A stretch of 64,000 nucleotides of DNA from Gloeotrichia echinulata CP02 (GTDB lineage: Bacteria; Cyanobacteriota; Cyanobacteriia; Cyanobacteriales; Nostocaceae): the NCBI GenBank assembly GCA_038087035.1, contig CP051187.1, forward strand, positions 2,048,501 to 2,112,500. The letters are read 5' to 3'. The position numbers were made by a program, and so were the translations under genes. This document shows, piece after piece, positions 1-9,299 of this stretch (its first letter is position 1; each line of letters begins with the position of its first letter). The notes beneath the pieces were generated by a model. The model was given only the letters and a program-made list of their open reading frames with translations, did not search any database and had not been told where the DNA came from.

Positions 1-569
1 GTGGTGCTTCTCGTTATTACGATGCGCGCTATCGCGAAGGTTTTGCTTTAGAGTGTCAAGCAATGAAGCGGGTACGGGATGACATGGGCTTAACCAACAT
101 GATTTTAATGATACCATTCTGTCGTACCCCCCAAGAAGGTCGGCGGGTAATCGCAGAGATGGCAGAAAATGGTTTAGTACAGGGAGAAAATGGTTTACAA
201 GTATATGTAATGTGCGAGTTGCCTAGTAACGTGGTACTAGCAGACGAATTTTCTCAGATATTTGATGGTTTTTCCATCGGCTCAAACGACTTAACCCAAT
301 TAACTCTCGGACTAGATCGCGATTCGGCTTTAGTAGCCCATTTATTTGATGAACGTAATGAAGCTGTCAAACGGACAATAGCAACAGCAATCCGCACAGT
401 CAAACAACATGGACGCAAAATCGGTATTTGCGGTCAAGCACCAAGCGATTACCCCGAATTTGCACGCTTCCTCGTAGAAGAGGGAATTGATTCGATTAGC
501 CTCAACCCTGACTCAGTGCTGAAAACACTCCTAGAAATAGCAGATGCGGAAACAGCTATTGGGGGTTAG
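1..569 (+). CDS. ppsA: Phosphoenolpyruvate synthase, C-terminal part (5' end outside window)
   Basis: The reading frame is open from the window edge (codons from base 3) to a stop at 569, giving about 188 residues. It begins with GASRYY and an LECQAM segment. It then shows LMIPFCRTPQEGRRVI, the SIGSNDLTQLTLGLDRDS segment and GICGQAPSDYPEFARFLVEEGIDSISLNPDS, the C-terminal PEP-utilising barrel of PEP synthase with the catalytic Cys in the GICGQ loop. The enzyme makes PEP from pyruvate and ATP (gluconeogenic direction). The first internal Met is not the real start. The gene is followed directly by heptanucleotide repeats. Pyruvate phosphate dikinase is the main alternative, but the LNPDS ending favours PEP synthase. 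Confidence 0.88.
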   Translation, partial: GASRYYDARYREGFALECQAMKRVRDDMGLTNMILMIPFCRTPQEGRRVIAEMAENGLVQGENGLQVYVMCELPSNVVLADEFSQIFDGFSIGSNDLTQLTLGLDRDSALVAHLFDERNEAVKRTIATAIRTVKQHGRKIGICGQAPSDYPEFARFLVEEGIDSISLNPDSVLKTLLEIADAETAIGG

Positions 570-605
570 GGGTTAGGGATTGGGGATTGGGGATTGGGGA
601 TTGGG
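570..605. repeat. Heptanucleotide tandem repeat (GGGGATT-type)
   Basis: Short run of degenerate 7-bp units (GGGGTTA then GGGGATT) starting at the stop codon of the PEP synthase gene. The same unit recurs at 18.8, 37.8 and 61.5 kb. Confidence 0.85.
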
Positions 606-689
606 GCGCAAGGCCTAGATCCCCTACCCTATCTGTCTCATTCTTTTTTCAAATTGGTGTCACATTTAAACAGTGGTGCGTGACGCCAC

Positions 690-791
690 AAGTATACAGT
701 GTAGGGGCACGGCATCCAAAATCTTTTCTTCTAATGACAATTTTATTCGTGCCGTGCCCCTACGACAATTTTCCTTAACTGAACTGTATTG
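690..791. mobile_element. Small inverted-repeat element, family B copy 1 (left end eroded)
   Basis: The right end carries CTTAACTGAACTGTATTG, the terminal repeat of a family whose two other copies lie at 34370-34495 and 46512-46637. The core is the same: GTAGGGGCACGGCATCC, an A/T-rich centre, then GTGCCGTGCCCCTAC. The left terminal repeat is degraded here. A half copy of another family (CCCTATCTGTC...TTTTTTCAAATT) lies just before it at about 603-660 and matches 13.5 kb. There is no coding capacity. Confidence 0.65.
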
Positions 792-849
792 CCACAAGTC
801 CTGGCTTACATTAATAATTGAAGCGTCACGTACCCTAGGATTATTACTG

Positions 850-1635
850 TTAAAATACTGGCTTTTCAAACAGCAACAAAGACAGCAGAAAATCCATCAT
901 AAAAATTGACACCCAAGTGGTGACAACTGCTGTTGTTGCTGATTGTCCTACTTCCTTTGCTCCTCCTCTGGTAGTTAGTCCCCAACTACAACCATTGACA
1001 CCAATTATCACTCCGAAAATAAATCCTTTGAGCAAAATAATCCACAAATCTGATGGTGCTAAAAAATCTCTGACTGACTCTAAAAATGCTTCTGGTAAAA
1101 TCTGGAAAAATTGTAATCCCGCAAACATCCCGCCGATAATACCAGTTACTAACGCAAAAATTGTCAGCAAGGGGGTCATCAAAGCCGAAGCAATTACTCT
1201 TGGTAGTACTAGATAATCAATGGGATCGGTTTTGAGTATATAAAGTGCATCAATTTGCTCTGTCACACGCATTGCACCTATTTCCGCCGCAAAAGCCGAA
1301 CCTACTTGTCCCGCAATAATACAAGCAGTCAAAATTGGGGCTAATTCTCTGCAAAAAGCTAAAGCAAAAGCACCTCCCACCGCAGTAACAGCACCATATT
1401 GGACTAACTCTCTGGCTGTTTGAATGGTAAAAATCATCCCCGCAAAACCACTCACAAGTAAAACTGGAGATAGGGAAGCAGGTCCAGCTGTCACCATATG
1501 TTCGATAATTTTGCGGGAGTAAGTTTTTCCTTTGATTAAATGCAGCCAAACTTGACCAAATAGCAGCACTGCAGCAAAACAGCGTGCAATCCACAATTCT
1601 TGGTATTTTTGTTTTAGGTGCAATTTTACCGCCAT
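850..1635 (-). CDS. MlaE-family ABC transporter permease
   Basis: Integral membrane permease of the MlaE/DUF140 family, used in lipid (phospholipid or glycolipid) import or retrograde transport with an ATPase and an MCE-domain protein. The protein shows the family core: PASLSPVLLVSGFAGMIFT, a GGAFALAFCRELAPILTACI segment with the conserved ELAP, and EIGAMRVTEQIDAL followed by P.VIAS. About five membrane segments are visible. Length (about 261 aa) is normal. The start at MAVKLHLK is chosen because an AGAGGAAA ribosome site precedes it; an upstream TTG would add 10 residues. No MCE or ATPase partner is adjacent, so it is probably a scattered component as in other cyanobacteria. Confidence 0.88.
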   Translation of the reverse strand: MAVKLHLKQKYQELWIARCFAAVLLFGQVWLHLIKGKTYSRKIIEHMVTAGPASLSPVLLVSGFAGMIFTIQTARELVQYGAVTAVGGAFALAFCRELAPILTACIIAGQVGSAFAAEIGAMRVTEQIDALYILKTDPIDYLVLPRVIASALMTPLLTIFALVTGIIGGMFAGLQFFQILPEAFLESVRDFLAPSDLWIILLKGFIFGVIIGVNGCSWGLTTRGGAKEVGQSATTAVVTTWVSIFMMDFLLSLLLFEKPVF

Positions 1636-2117
1636 CTCGTTTCCTCTCAACGTAATTATTTCCAACTAGCTAGACATTAACTTCGCAATCTCCCCTCTCT
1701 ATTTTTAAGTCAGCCCATCACAGGAAAATACAACCAAGCATAAAAATCTACTCTGTTTATGGTTTGAAAACACACTCTGAGGGATTTCCAAATAAAAAAA
1801 TAGCTAACTATTTCTTGTGGGCTGGGCGTCTCGCCCTTCCTGGGCTAGCAAGACGCCCACGCCACAAGAGTGTATTTTCTGCGAGTCAAAATCGCTATAT
1901 TCTTGATCCAGATTGCTAACAGAAGTTTAGGCTATCCGCCAAATACTGCACAAACAGTATCAGTCAAGAGATAGCCACGGCTAAGTCAAGGTGCAAGGAC
2001 TTGTGCCTGAACTACATTATTGAAGTCATCACACAATCAGGACTTTAATAAAGTAACGATTATAGGCGTAGCGATCGCGGATGTCCAATAATTTGCCTGA
2101 TTTGGGGATAATTGTTC

Positions 2118-2214
2118 TTACAGCCATTTTCAGGTAAATAGACCACGCTTTTGGGGCGCAAGGCCTTGCGCCCCTACGAAGATCTGTGGTTCAAATGAAT
2201 GAAAATTGCTGTAA
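2118..2214. mobile_element. MITE-like element, family A (TTACAGC ends)
   Basis: Begins TTACAGCCATTTTCAGG and ends GAAAATTGCTGTAA, with the palindrome GGGGCGCAAGGCCTTGCGCC inside. TA at both outer ends fits TA target duplication as in IS630/Tc1-type elements (inference). Other copies: 2276-2365, 6240-6423, 8196-8274, 9484-9625, 21577-21673. Confidence 0.7.
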
Positions 2215-2275
2215 TTACTGCTTCTCTGATGAAGAAGGGGTCTGACCAAGTGGCGTGATTGGCGTAGGTTAGGGG

Positions 2276-2365
2276 AGCAATTTTCACGCAATAATCACAG
2301 ATATTCGTAGGGGATCTAGGCCTTGCGCCCCAAAAGCGTGGTCTATATACAGGAAGATGCTGTAA
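2276..2365. mobile_element. MITE-like element, family A, inverted and left-truncated copy
   Basis: Reverse-orientation relative of the copy at 2118. The segment GGGGCGCAAGGCCT is followed by TAGATCCCCTAC when read on the minus strand, and the right end is GATGCTGTAA. The left TTACAGC end is missing. The two copies together form a large inverted repeat of about 250 bp. Confidence 0.6.
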
Positions 2366-2452
2366 ACCTAAAAATAAAAAGATGATAAGTAATTTGATAA
2401 AAGGATTTATATTCTTGGACAGTTTAGTCTAATTTTTTTGACTCAAACATAA

Positions 2453-2581
2453 GTAAGTAGGCAGAAATAAACCAAACTATGTTAAGAAAAGTAAACAAGC
2501 CTGAAACTCTTACCAATGACCAATGACAAAGGACAAATGACGACCCTCGACCGTACGGTTTATTTGCGCCGACCTACTTAA
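2453..2581. repeat. Inverted-repeat element, family F
   Basis: Ends are TAAGTAGGCAGAAATAAACC on the left and GGTTTATTTGCGCCGACCTA on the right, an imperfect inverted repeat, with CAATGAC-type heptads inside. The right half recurs almost exactly at 21170-21238. Confidence 0.5.
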
Positions 2582-2882
2582 ACCCCAAATATATCAATTG
2601 ACGATAATATATTAAGTTAGCAGCTCATCTATAGTTAATTTGCCAAGTTCATTTGGCAATAGAATGAGTTTTCTCCAGAGAAAGTTAGCTCATCTGATCA
2701 ATTAGACTATATAGTTTATACATAGTGCATTTTCATAAAATATGTCAGACGAGTATTCTACAATAAATGTAAATAATAGCTCCTAAGAGTTCAGTTGCTG
2801 CTAATTTTGTGTTTCTTCCTCCCTTTAACTTTCGCTATGTGATTTAGATGCCAATCATATAATTAAAATTGATGAATAAACT

Positions 2883-5800
2883 ATGCAATGCCAGAATCAA
2901 CTGATAGATTTGCCTAACTTATATCATGCTATTGATCATTCTCCTTTAACGATTACCTATGATAGCTATGTAATCGAAGCTATTGTTTTAATGAGTCAAG
3001 CACCAAATACTAGTGTTTCGGTGAGTAACTCCCATTCGTTGTTGGACTCTAACGGATGGAGCCACCAAGGAACTAGCTATATTTTAGTGGTGGAAGGAGG
3101 GCGTTTACTGGGAATCTTTACACATCGTGATGTAGTTAGGTTAACAGCTGCCGGTATGGATTTATCCAAGGTGAGGATAGCTGAGGTCATGACACGCCAA
3201 GTAGTTACCTTCAAACAATCAAGTTCTGGGGATATTTTGACAGCCTTATCGTTATTGCGTCAGCATGGGATTAGCCATTTGCCAATTGTAGACGATCGCC
3301 AGCAATTGCTAGGAATTGTCACTGAAACTAGTTTGTTACAAGCCTTTGACCTGGTGAAAATGGTTGGCGTTGTTGAAGGCTTACAGCAGCCTTTACAACA
3401 ACCAACAGATGAATTAAGAGTGGAACTTAGCCGTACTAACGCACTTTTGCAGCGGGAAATCACTGAGCGTCAACGTGTCCAAGAAGCATGGCGACAAAGT
3501 GAAAAACTCTATCGTGAGCTAGTTGAGAGCCAACAAGACCTGATTGTCCGGTTCGATTTAGAGGGGCTGATTATTTTTGCTAATACAGCAACTTGTCAAA
3601 CATTCGGCTTATCACTGGATGAATTGCGCGGTCGGTCGTTGTGGGAATTTACCCATCCAGACGACTTACCCCAAGCAATGGACAATATGACAGCGTTGCT
3701 ATCTCCACCTCATTCCTTGAACATTACTGAGAAATGTTTATTGACCGTTAATGGTGTCCGCTGGTTTGAATGGAAGATTACCTCAATTGAAGATGAAACA
3801 GGAGAGGTTATTGAGTTTCAGTCAGTAGGGAGAGATATCACCGAACGCCAGCATATGGAAGCAGCACTGGAAGAAAGCGAGCAGAAATTTCGCAATTTTG
3901 CCGACAATAGCCAAGCCGTTATTTGGATAGCTAGTCATGATAAACTAGAGAACATGTATGTGAATCCAGTCTATGAGAAAATTTGGGGACGGTCTTGCCA
4001 GAGTTTATGCGACCAGCCATATGATTGGATAGATGCAATTCATCTTGAAGATCGCGATCGCGCCGTTGCTAACCTTTTATTACAGCGCTTAGGTCAGTCC
4101 TATGAAGTAGAATATCGCCTTGTGCGGCCTGATGGCTCGATTCGCTGGATCTGGGATCGGGGTTTTCCTATCCGCGATGAACAAGGAAAAATCTATGCAC
4201 ATGGTGGAATTGCAGAAGATATCACTGAGCGCAAACTCTCACAAGAGTCACTACGGGAGAGTGAGGAGCGACTGAGTTTAGCACTGGAATCCGCCTATAT
4301 GGGGATATGGGATTGGAACCTCCTCAGCAAGGAGTGGGTTTGGTCTCACCATATGGGACCGCTATATGGTTTACCCATTGGCTTCTTGTCTCCAACTTAT
4401 GAAACCTTGGTCAATTTTATCCATCCTGATGATCGCCAGTCTTTTAGTCTGGCTATAACTCGCAGCATTGACCAAGGAATTGACTTTGCAATTGAATATC
4501 GGGTGATTTGGTCAGATGGTAGCGTCCACTGGTTAAGTAGTAACGGTAAAGTCTACCATAACGAACATGGTCAGCCCGTGCGGATGCTTGGTGTAAGTAG
4601 AGATATCAATCATCGCAAACAGGCGCAAGATAAAATGCGCGAACAAGCAGCTCTACTCGATATCACCACAGACGCTATTTTCGTGCGTAATTTGCAACTC
4701 CAAATTGTATTTTGGAATCAAGGTGCAGAACGTCTGTATGGCTGGAATGAGAATGAGGTTCTCGGAAAGAACGTCATAGAGCTATTATACAAACAAACCC
4801 CACCGCAACTGGAAGCCGCACTGCAAAAAGTTATAGAGTGTGGCTCATGGGAAGGGGAACTGAATAAAGTTCAGAAATCTGGTACAGAAATTATCGTTCA
4901 AAGTCGCTGGAGTCTAGTCCGCGATGCGAGAGAAAGACCCAAAGCTATCCTTTGTGTTGACACCGACATCACCGAAAAAAAACAACTCGAAGCCCAGTTT
5001 TTTCGTTCCCAACGATTGGAAAGCCTGGGTACCCTTGCAGGTGGTATTGCCCACGACTTGAACAATATATTGACACCTATTTTAGCATCTGCTCAACTAC
5101 TGCAGTTAAAATGCCCGCGAAATCAAGAGCCATATCAGCAATTGTTACCCATCATTGAAAATAACGCCAAACGTGGGGCTGCTTTAGTCAAGCAAGTATT
5201 ATCATTTGCGCGAGGAGTTAAAGGTGAGCAGACGATGGTGCAGGTCAAGCACCTGATTGGGGAAATTAGCCAAATTATTAAGCAGACATTTCCCAAATCT
5301 ATTAAATTAATTGTCACTATACCAGAAGACCTGGGCGTTGTCTATGGAGATATAACACAACTGCATCAAGTTCTGATGAACCTAGTAGTTAATGCTCGTG
5401 ACGCCATGCCAGAGGGCGGTAATCTGAGTATTTTGGCAGAAAATAAGTTTATTGATCAAGCTTATGCCAAAATGAATATTAATGCCAAAGTTGGGGATTA
5501 CATTGTGATTACCGTCGCTGACACAGGCATCGGTATGCCCCCAGAAATATTAGAGAGAATATTTGAGCCATTTTTTACGACAAAAGATGTGGGCGCAGGT
5601 ACAGGACTTGGTTTAGCCACTGTACTTGGGATTATTAAAAGCCACGACGGTTTTGTCAATGTCACAACCAAAGTGGGTAAAGGTAGCGAATTTCAGCTAT
5701 TCTTACCAGATGCCGAGGCTACCCAAGACCCAGACACAGAGGATAGCGAACTACCCAAAGGAAATGGAGAATTGATCTTAATTGTAGATGATGAAGCCGA

Positions 5801-6134
5801 AATTCGACAAATTACCAAAATTATCCTCGAAAACAACAACTACAGGACAATCATCGCTAAGAACGGAATTGAGGCGATCGCACTTTATGCCCAGTATAAG
5901 CATCAAATTAGCGCCGTGTTAATGGATATGATGATGCCAGAAATGGATGGAATCACAGCCATCCGCACCTTGCAAAAAATGAATCCACAGGTGCAAATTA
6001 TTGCTAGCAGCGGACTCAATCCCACGGAGTCCTTGGCTGAATTTGGTGGGACAAATGTCCAAGCTGTTTTGACAAAACCCTACACCGCCAAGGATTTATT
6101 GAACAAGTTACAGCATACTTGTGCCGGGAGGTGA
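2883..6134 (+). CDS. Hybrid sensor histidine kinase with CBS pair, four PAS domains and receiver
   Basis: Predicted soluble two-component kinase of 1083 aa. Order seen: a CBS pair (about residues 10-165, with LVVEGGRLLGIFTHRDVVRL and LPIVDDRQQLLGIVTE), a short coiled linker, four PAS/PAC units (about 208-325, 335-455, 465-580, 590-705, three with a clear D.T.R or SRDI-type PAC end), HisKA with phospho-His at about 724 (GGIAHDLNN), HATPase_c (NLVVNARDAMPEGG, DTGIGMPPE, GTGLGL) and a C-terminal receiver (about 960-1078, phospho-acceptor Asp 1015 in MDMMMPEMDG, Lys in TKPY). No transmembrane segment is visible, so it likely senses an internal signal. CBS pairs often bind adenine nucleotides. No partner regulator is adjacent. 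Confidence 0.93.
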   Translation: MQCQNQLIDLPNLYHAIDHSPLTITYDSYVIEAIVLMSQAPNTSVSVSNSHSLLDSNGWSHQGTSYILVVEGGRLLGIFTHRDVVRLTAAGMDLSKVRIAEVMTRQVVTFKQSSSGDILTALSLLRQHGISHLPIVDDRQQLLGIVTETSLLQAFDLVKMVGVVEGLQQPLQQPTDELRVELSRTNALLQREITERQRVQEAWRQSEKLYRELVESQQDLIVRFDLEGLIIFANTATCQTFGLSLDELRGRSLWEFTHPDDLPQAMDNMTALLSPPHSLNITEKCLLTVNGVRWFEWKITSIEDETGEVIEFQSVGRDITERQHMEAALEESEQKFRNFADNSQAVIWIASHDKLENMYVNPVYEKIWGRSCQSLCDQPYDWIDAIHLEDRDRAVANLLLQRLGQSYEVEYRLVRPDGSIRWIWDRGFPIRDEQGKIYAHGGIAEDITERKLSQESLRESEERLSLALESAYMGIWDWNLLSKEWVWSHHMGPLYGLPIGFLSPTYETLVNFIHPDDRQSFSLAITRSIDQGIDFAIEYRVIWSDGSVHWLSSNGKVYHNEHGQPVRMLGVSRDINHRKQAQDKMREQAALLDITTDAIFVRNLQLQIVFWNQGAERLYGWNENEVLGKNVIELLYKQTPPQLEAALQKVIECGSWEGELNKVQKSGTEIIVQSRWSLVRDARERPKAILCVDTDITEKKQLEAQFFRSQRLESLGTLAGGIAHDLNNILTPILASAQLLQLKCPRNQEPYQQLLPIIENNAKRGAALVKQVLSFARGVKGEQTMVQVKHLIGEISQIIKQTFPKSIKLIVTIPEDLGVVYGDITQLHQVLMNLVVNARDAMPEGGNLSILAENKFIDQAYAKMNINAKVGDYIVITVADTGIGMPPEILERIFEPFFTTKDVGAGTGLGLATVLGIIKSHDGFVNVTTKVGKGSEFQLFLPDAEATQDPDTEDSELPKGNGELILIVDDEAEIRQITKIILENNNYRTIIAKNGIEAIALYAQYKHQISAVLMDMMMPEMDGITAIRTLQKMNPQVQIIASSGLNPTESLAEFGGTNVQAVLTKPYTAKDLLNKLQHTCAGR

Positions 6135-6239
6135 GATTTTATCTGGCTTTTCGCACTTCATCATGTAATATGCGTAGATTTCCAAAACCTGTTTAATGAT
6201 GGTTAAATCAACAACATAAATTAGCAATAGGATTCAATA

Positions 6240-6423
6240 TTACAGCAGTTTTCATGTATTTAGACCACACACTGATATCTGTATTTCTTTGTTCCTTCCC
6301 TACGGGACGCTCCGCGAATGCGCCTTCTCTGCGAGACGCTCCGCGAATGCGCCTTCTCTACGAGACGCTCCGCGAATGCGTGAGATATAAAAATGTGGTT
6401 CATTTACCTGAAAATCGCTGTAA
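6240..6423. mobile_element. MITE-like element, family A, with internal 29-bp direct repeats
   Basis: Bounded by TTACAGCAGTTTTCATG and ACCTGAAAATCGCTGTAA. Inside, about three units of a 29-bp repeat containing GACGCTCCGCGAATGCG sit at 6300-6380. A closely related full copy lies at 9484-9625. It sits directly upstream of the Uma2 gene and contributes an in-frame but probably untranslated ATG at 6254. Confidence 0.75.
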
Positions 6424-6457
6424 GCTAAAATCAAGGAGAACTCGAAAACATTTTGCT

Positions 6458-7033
6458 ATGATAGCCATCCCCCAAGAGCCGCAAAAAATGACCATTGAGG
6501 AATATCTCGAATGGGAACCCCAGCAAGAGCTGCGTTATGAATATGTCAACGGCGAAGTTTTTGCGATGACAGGTGGTACAATTCCTCACAATGACATTGC
6601 CCTTAATTTTTACAGAGCTTTGTACCCACATTTACGTGCTAGAGGATGCCGAGTGAATGTGTCAGACGTGAAAGTGCAACTTAGTCCTCAAAGCCCTTAT
6701 TATTATCCTGATGTTATCATCAGTTGCGACTCTCAAGACCTGAATGCCCGTAAATTTATTCAAAATCCGCAAATCATTGCAGAAGTTCTCTCCCCAGGGA
6801 CAAGCGGTAAAGATCGGGGCGAAAAATTCACTAATTACCTAAAAATGCCCTCTTTACAAGAGTATTTATTGATAGACTCAGAACAAATATCCGTTGAACG
6901 TTACTGTCGGGGAGAGGGAAGAATGTGGCTTTACTATCCTTACACCGCCGGCGATATTATTACTTTATCAAGCATTGAATTTGAACTGGCAATTGAACTA
7001 CTTTATGAAGGCGTTGTCTTGGAAGCTGAGTAA
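6458..7033 (+). CDS. Uma2-family putative endonuclease (DUF820)
   Basis: 191-residue PD-(D/E)XK-like protein of the Uma2 family, very abundant in cyanobacteria and of unknown role. Family hallmarks seen are EEYLEWEPQQELRYEYVNGEVFAM, the PDV.ISC strand and IIAEVLSPGTSGKDRGEKFTNYLKMPSLQEYLLID. The start at MIAIPQEPQKM is chosen because the open frame further upstream lies in the repeat element that ends at 6423. A second Uma2 gene is at 46.8 kb. Nuclease function is predicted from the fold only. Confidence 0.82.
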   Translation: MIAIPQEPQKMTIEEYLEWEPQQELRYEYVNGEVFAMTGGTIPHNDIALNFYRALYPHLRARGCRVNVSDVKVQLSPQSPYYYPDVIISCDSQDLNARKFIQNPQIIAEVLSPGTSGKDRGEKFTNYLKMPSLQEYLLIDSEQISVERYCRGEGRMWLYYPYTAGDIITLSSIEFELAIELLYEGVVLEAE

Positions 7034-7037
7034 TGAG

Positions 7038-8138
7038 TTAGGAGTTATTATTCTCCCCAATATAAACGCCCAAAGACCGAGCGGTTTGCACCAAATAACC
7101 ATTAGTAGGTACTTGAAACGGACTGCGAGCCACAACTTCTGCAATGGGAATAGCTAAGACTTGTCCATTTTGCCAAGCTACCATTTGCTGATATTGTTCT
7201 TGAGCAATTAAATCCACTGCGATCTTACCAAAAACTGTCGCCGTCAAGCGGTCCAACGCCGATGGAATTCCACCACGTTGAATATGTCCTAACACAGAAA
7301 CTCTGGTATCAACTGGCTGGGAACTACAAGCGGCAATTTTTTGGGCGATGTATTGACCTATACCGCATTTTGGAGATGGGCATGATTCTTGCTTGTCTTT
7401 GAGAAGGGAGTTATCAGCTAAATCTTCTAGACAAAGTGAAACACCTTCAGCAACCACAATAATAGCAAATTTGCGCCGCCAGCGATCGCGCAATTCGGCT
7501 AAATGGTTACATAGACCCTGAATTGTATAGGGGATTTCGGGTATCAAAATTACATCAGCGCCACCAGCAATTCCTGCGTTTAGTGCTAAATGACCGGCTG
7601 TGCGTCCCATAACTTCAACAATCATGACGCGATCGTGACTAGCAGCGGTAAACGTGAGACGATTGAGAGCATCAACTATTGTATTTACAGATGTATCAAA
7701 CCCAATCGCTCGTTCTGTGAGGGCGACATCATTATCAATTGTCTTGGGTATGGCTATTATATTCCAATTGCCTAAAGTAGCTAACTGATGGAGAATACTC
7801 AGACTACCATCGCCACCAATAACAATTAAAGCATCTATTGCCAAAGCTTCATAACTGGCAATCATTTCACTAGCATGGGCTAAGGTGTCTCCTTTATTGA
7901 TAGTTCCTAAAATGGTGCCACCCATATTCAACAAAGGATCAATACCGCGCAAATCCCAGCCATGCATATTGAGTGGTATGGTTTGCCGCTCCAGTAAACC
8001 TTGAGTAGCGTAAGGAATACCCAATATTTCCCAATTATAGGTGAGTGTTGCATGGCTGACAACTGCGCGAATTACACAGTTTAGTCCTGGACAATCACCG
8101 CCACTTGTAAGGATACCAATTCGTTTACGCTGTCCCAT
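7038..8138 (-). CDS. pfkA: 6-phosphofructokinase
   Basis: Phosphorylates fructose 6-phosphate in glycolysis. The 366-aa protein begins with RIGILTSGGDCPGLNCVIRA (nucleotide loop), then GGDG at 108-111, PKTIDND at 131-137 (catalytic Asp) and IVEVMGRTAGHLAL. GGDG points to ATP as donor, while the Lys in PKTIDND is the residue found in PPi-dependent and plant/cyanobacterial-type enzymes, so donor specificity is not settled by sequence. It is convergent with the Uma2 gene, only 4 bp apart. The start sits at a clear MGQRKRIGI N-terminus. Confidence 0.93.
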   Translation of the reverse strand: MGQRKRIGILTSGGDCPGLNCVIRAVVSHATLTYNWEILGIPYATQGLLERQTIPLNMHGWDLRGIDPLLNMGGTILGTINKGDTLAHASEMIASYEALAIDALIVIGGDGSLSILHQLATLGNWNIIAIPKTIDNDVALTERAIGFDTSVNTIVDALNRLTFTAASHDRVMIVEVMGRTAGHLALNAGIAGGADVILIPEIPYTIQGLCNHLAELRDRWRRKFAIIVVAEGVSLCLEDLADNSLLKDKQESCPSPKCGIGQYIAQKIAACSSQPVDTRVSVLGHIQRGGIPSALDRLTATVFGKIAVDLIAQEQYQQMVAWQNGQVLAIPIAEVVARSPFQVPTNGYLVQTARSLGVYIGENNNS

Positions 8139-8195
8139 AAATTTAGTGATGAGTGCTGAGTGAGGAGTTAGCAGTTTGGTCTTGAGAATGAATAG

Positions 8196-8274
8196 TTACA
8201 GCAATTTTCACGCAATAACCAAAGATCCTCGTAGGGGCGCAAGGCCTTGCGCCCCTACCGCGTGGTCTATTTAC
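8196..8274. mobile_element. MITE-like element, family A, right end truncated
   Basis: Left end TTACAGCAATTTTCACGC, central GTAGGGGCGCAAGGCCTTGC palindrome, then CGTGGTCTATTTAC without the terminal GCTGTAA. Confidence 0.6.
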
Positions 8275-8300
8275 TCTCTTCACTCGTGAATTCGTCTCCA

Positions 8301-9299
8301 TTATGGGTTGTAAGTTTGTAATGCTCGCATATATTGAGCGCGTTCAAAGGCGCTGGGGTTAGGACAATTGCGCTGGCTCATGCTTCCTTGAAGCTGTTGT
8401 ACAGATTGGTATTCGTGTTTTTCCATCCATTCGCGCATTTCCCGTTCAATACATTGGATGTGATTGATGCCATGCTGTAGCAGGACGGAACAAAGCATAG
8501 TAATATTAGCACCAGCCATGAGCATTTTCAATACATCATGTCCGTTATGAATACCGCTGGTAGCAGCTAGGCTGGCTTGAATCCGACCATAAAGAATCGC
8601 AATCCAGCGCAGAGGTAAACGCATCGCCTGGGGAGTACTTAATAATACATGGGGTTCTACCTCCAAGAGTTCTAAATTGATATCTGGCTGGTAGAATCGA
8701 TTGAACAACACCAAGCCATTAGCGCCGGCGTTATCTAAACGCTTCGCCATATTCGCCATATTGCTGAAATAGGGACTCAGTTTCACTGCTACGGGAATCG
8801 TGATTGCTGCCTTGACGGCACCGAGAATATCAATATATGTTTGTTCTATATCCTCACTTGTCAGATCTATATCTGTAGGGACATAATAAATATTCAATTC
8901 CAGGGCTGATGCTCCTGCTTCTTCGATGAGTCTGGCGTAGTCTGTCCATCCTCCCACTGAACAACCATTTAAACTAGCAATAATCGGAATTTCTACCTGT
9001 TCTTGGATTTGGCGAATATGGTGCAAATATTCTTCAGGTCCGATACAAAAGCTGTCTGGTTCAGGAAAATAGGTCAGAGATTCAGCAAAACTCTCAGTCC
9101 CATAGGTAAGATGATGATGCAGTTCATAACGTTCCCGACTTAACTGTTCTTCAAACAGCGAATGCATCACCACCGCTGCAGCACCGGCTTCTTCCATCCA
9201 CTTGATTTTATCAACATCTTGTGATAGGGGCGATGCAGAAGGCACAAGTGGCGATCGCAATTTTAAACCCATGTAACTAGTCGTTAAATCGATGGTCAT
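8301..9299 (-). CDS. Dihydroorotate dehydrogenase-like flavoprotein
   Basis: 332-aa TIM-barrel protein of the dihydroorotate dehydrogenase superfamily. It starts DLTTSYMGLKLRSPLVPSAS and shows IIASLNGCSVGGW, ALELNIYYV, IPVAVKLSPY, GANGLVLFNRFYQPD and a TSGIHNGHDVLKMLMAGA phosphate-binding end. It differs from PyrD in the active-site loop, so its substrate is unknown. It sits just downstream of nifJ on the same strand (about 330 bp apart); a link to pyruvate or anaerobic metabolism would be inference. The start is well defined by the conserved N-terminus. Confidence 0.85.
   Translation of the reverse strand: MTIDLTTSYMGLKLRSPLVPSASPLSQDVDKIKWMEEAGAAAVVMHSLFEEQLSRERYELHHHLTYGTESFAESLTYFPEPDSFCIGPEEYLHHIRQIQEQVEIPIIASLNGCSVGGWTDYARLIEEAGASALELNIYYVPTDIDLTSEDIEQTYIDILGAVKAAITIPVAVKLSPYFSNMANMAKRLDNAGANGLVLFNRFYQPDINLELLEVEPHVLLSTPQAMRLPLRWIAILYGRIQASLAATSGIHNGHDVLKMLMAGANITMLCSVLLQHGINHIQCIEREMREWMEKHEYQSVQQLQGSMSQRNCPNPSAFERAQYMRALQTYNP

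Larger units (their letters stand above)
1666..2882. other. Gene-free 1.2-kb intergenic region
   Basis: No convincing ORF is present. It contains a hairpin repeat around 1822-1873 (GGGCGTCTCGCCC and AGACGCCCACGCC), two opposed family-A inverted-repeat elements (2118-2214, 2276-2365) and a third repeat (2453-2581). The remaining AT-rich 2.6-2.88 kb is presumably the promoter and leader of the sensor kinase gene. Confidence 0.7.

Noticed and set aside
7038..8138. Assignment as PPi-dependent phosphofructokinase
   Set aside because: The GGDG motif argues for ATP; the Lys in PKTIDND alone is not decisive, so only the general name is given.
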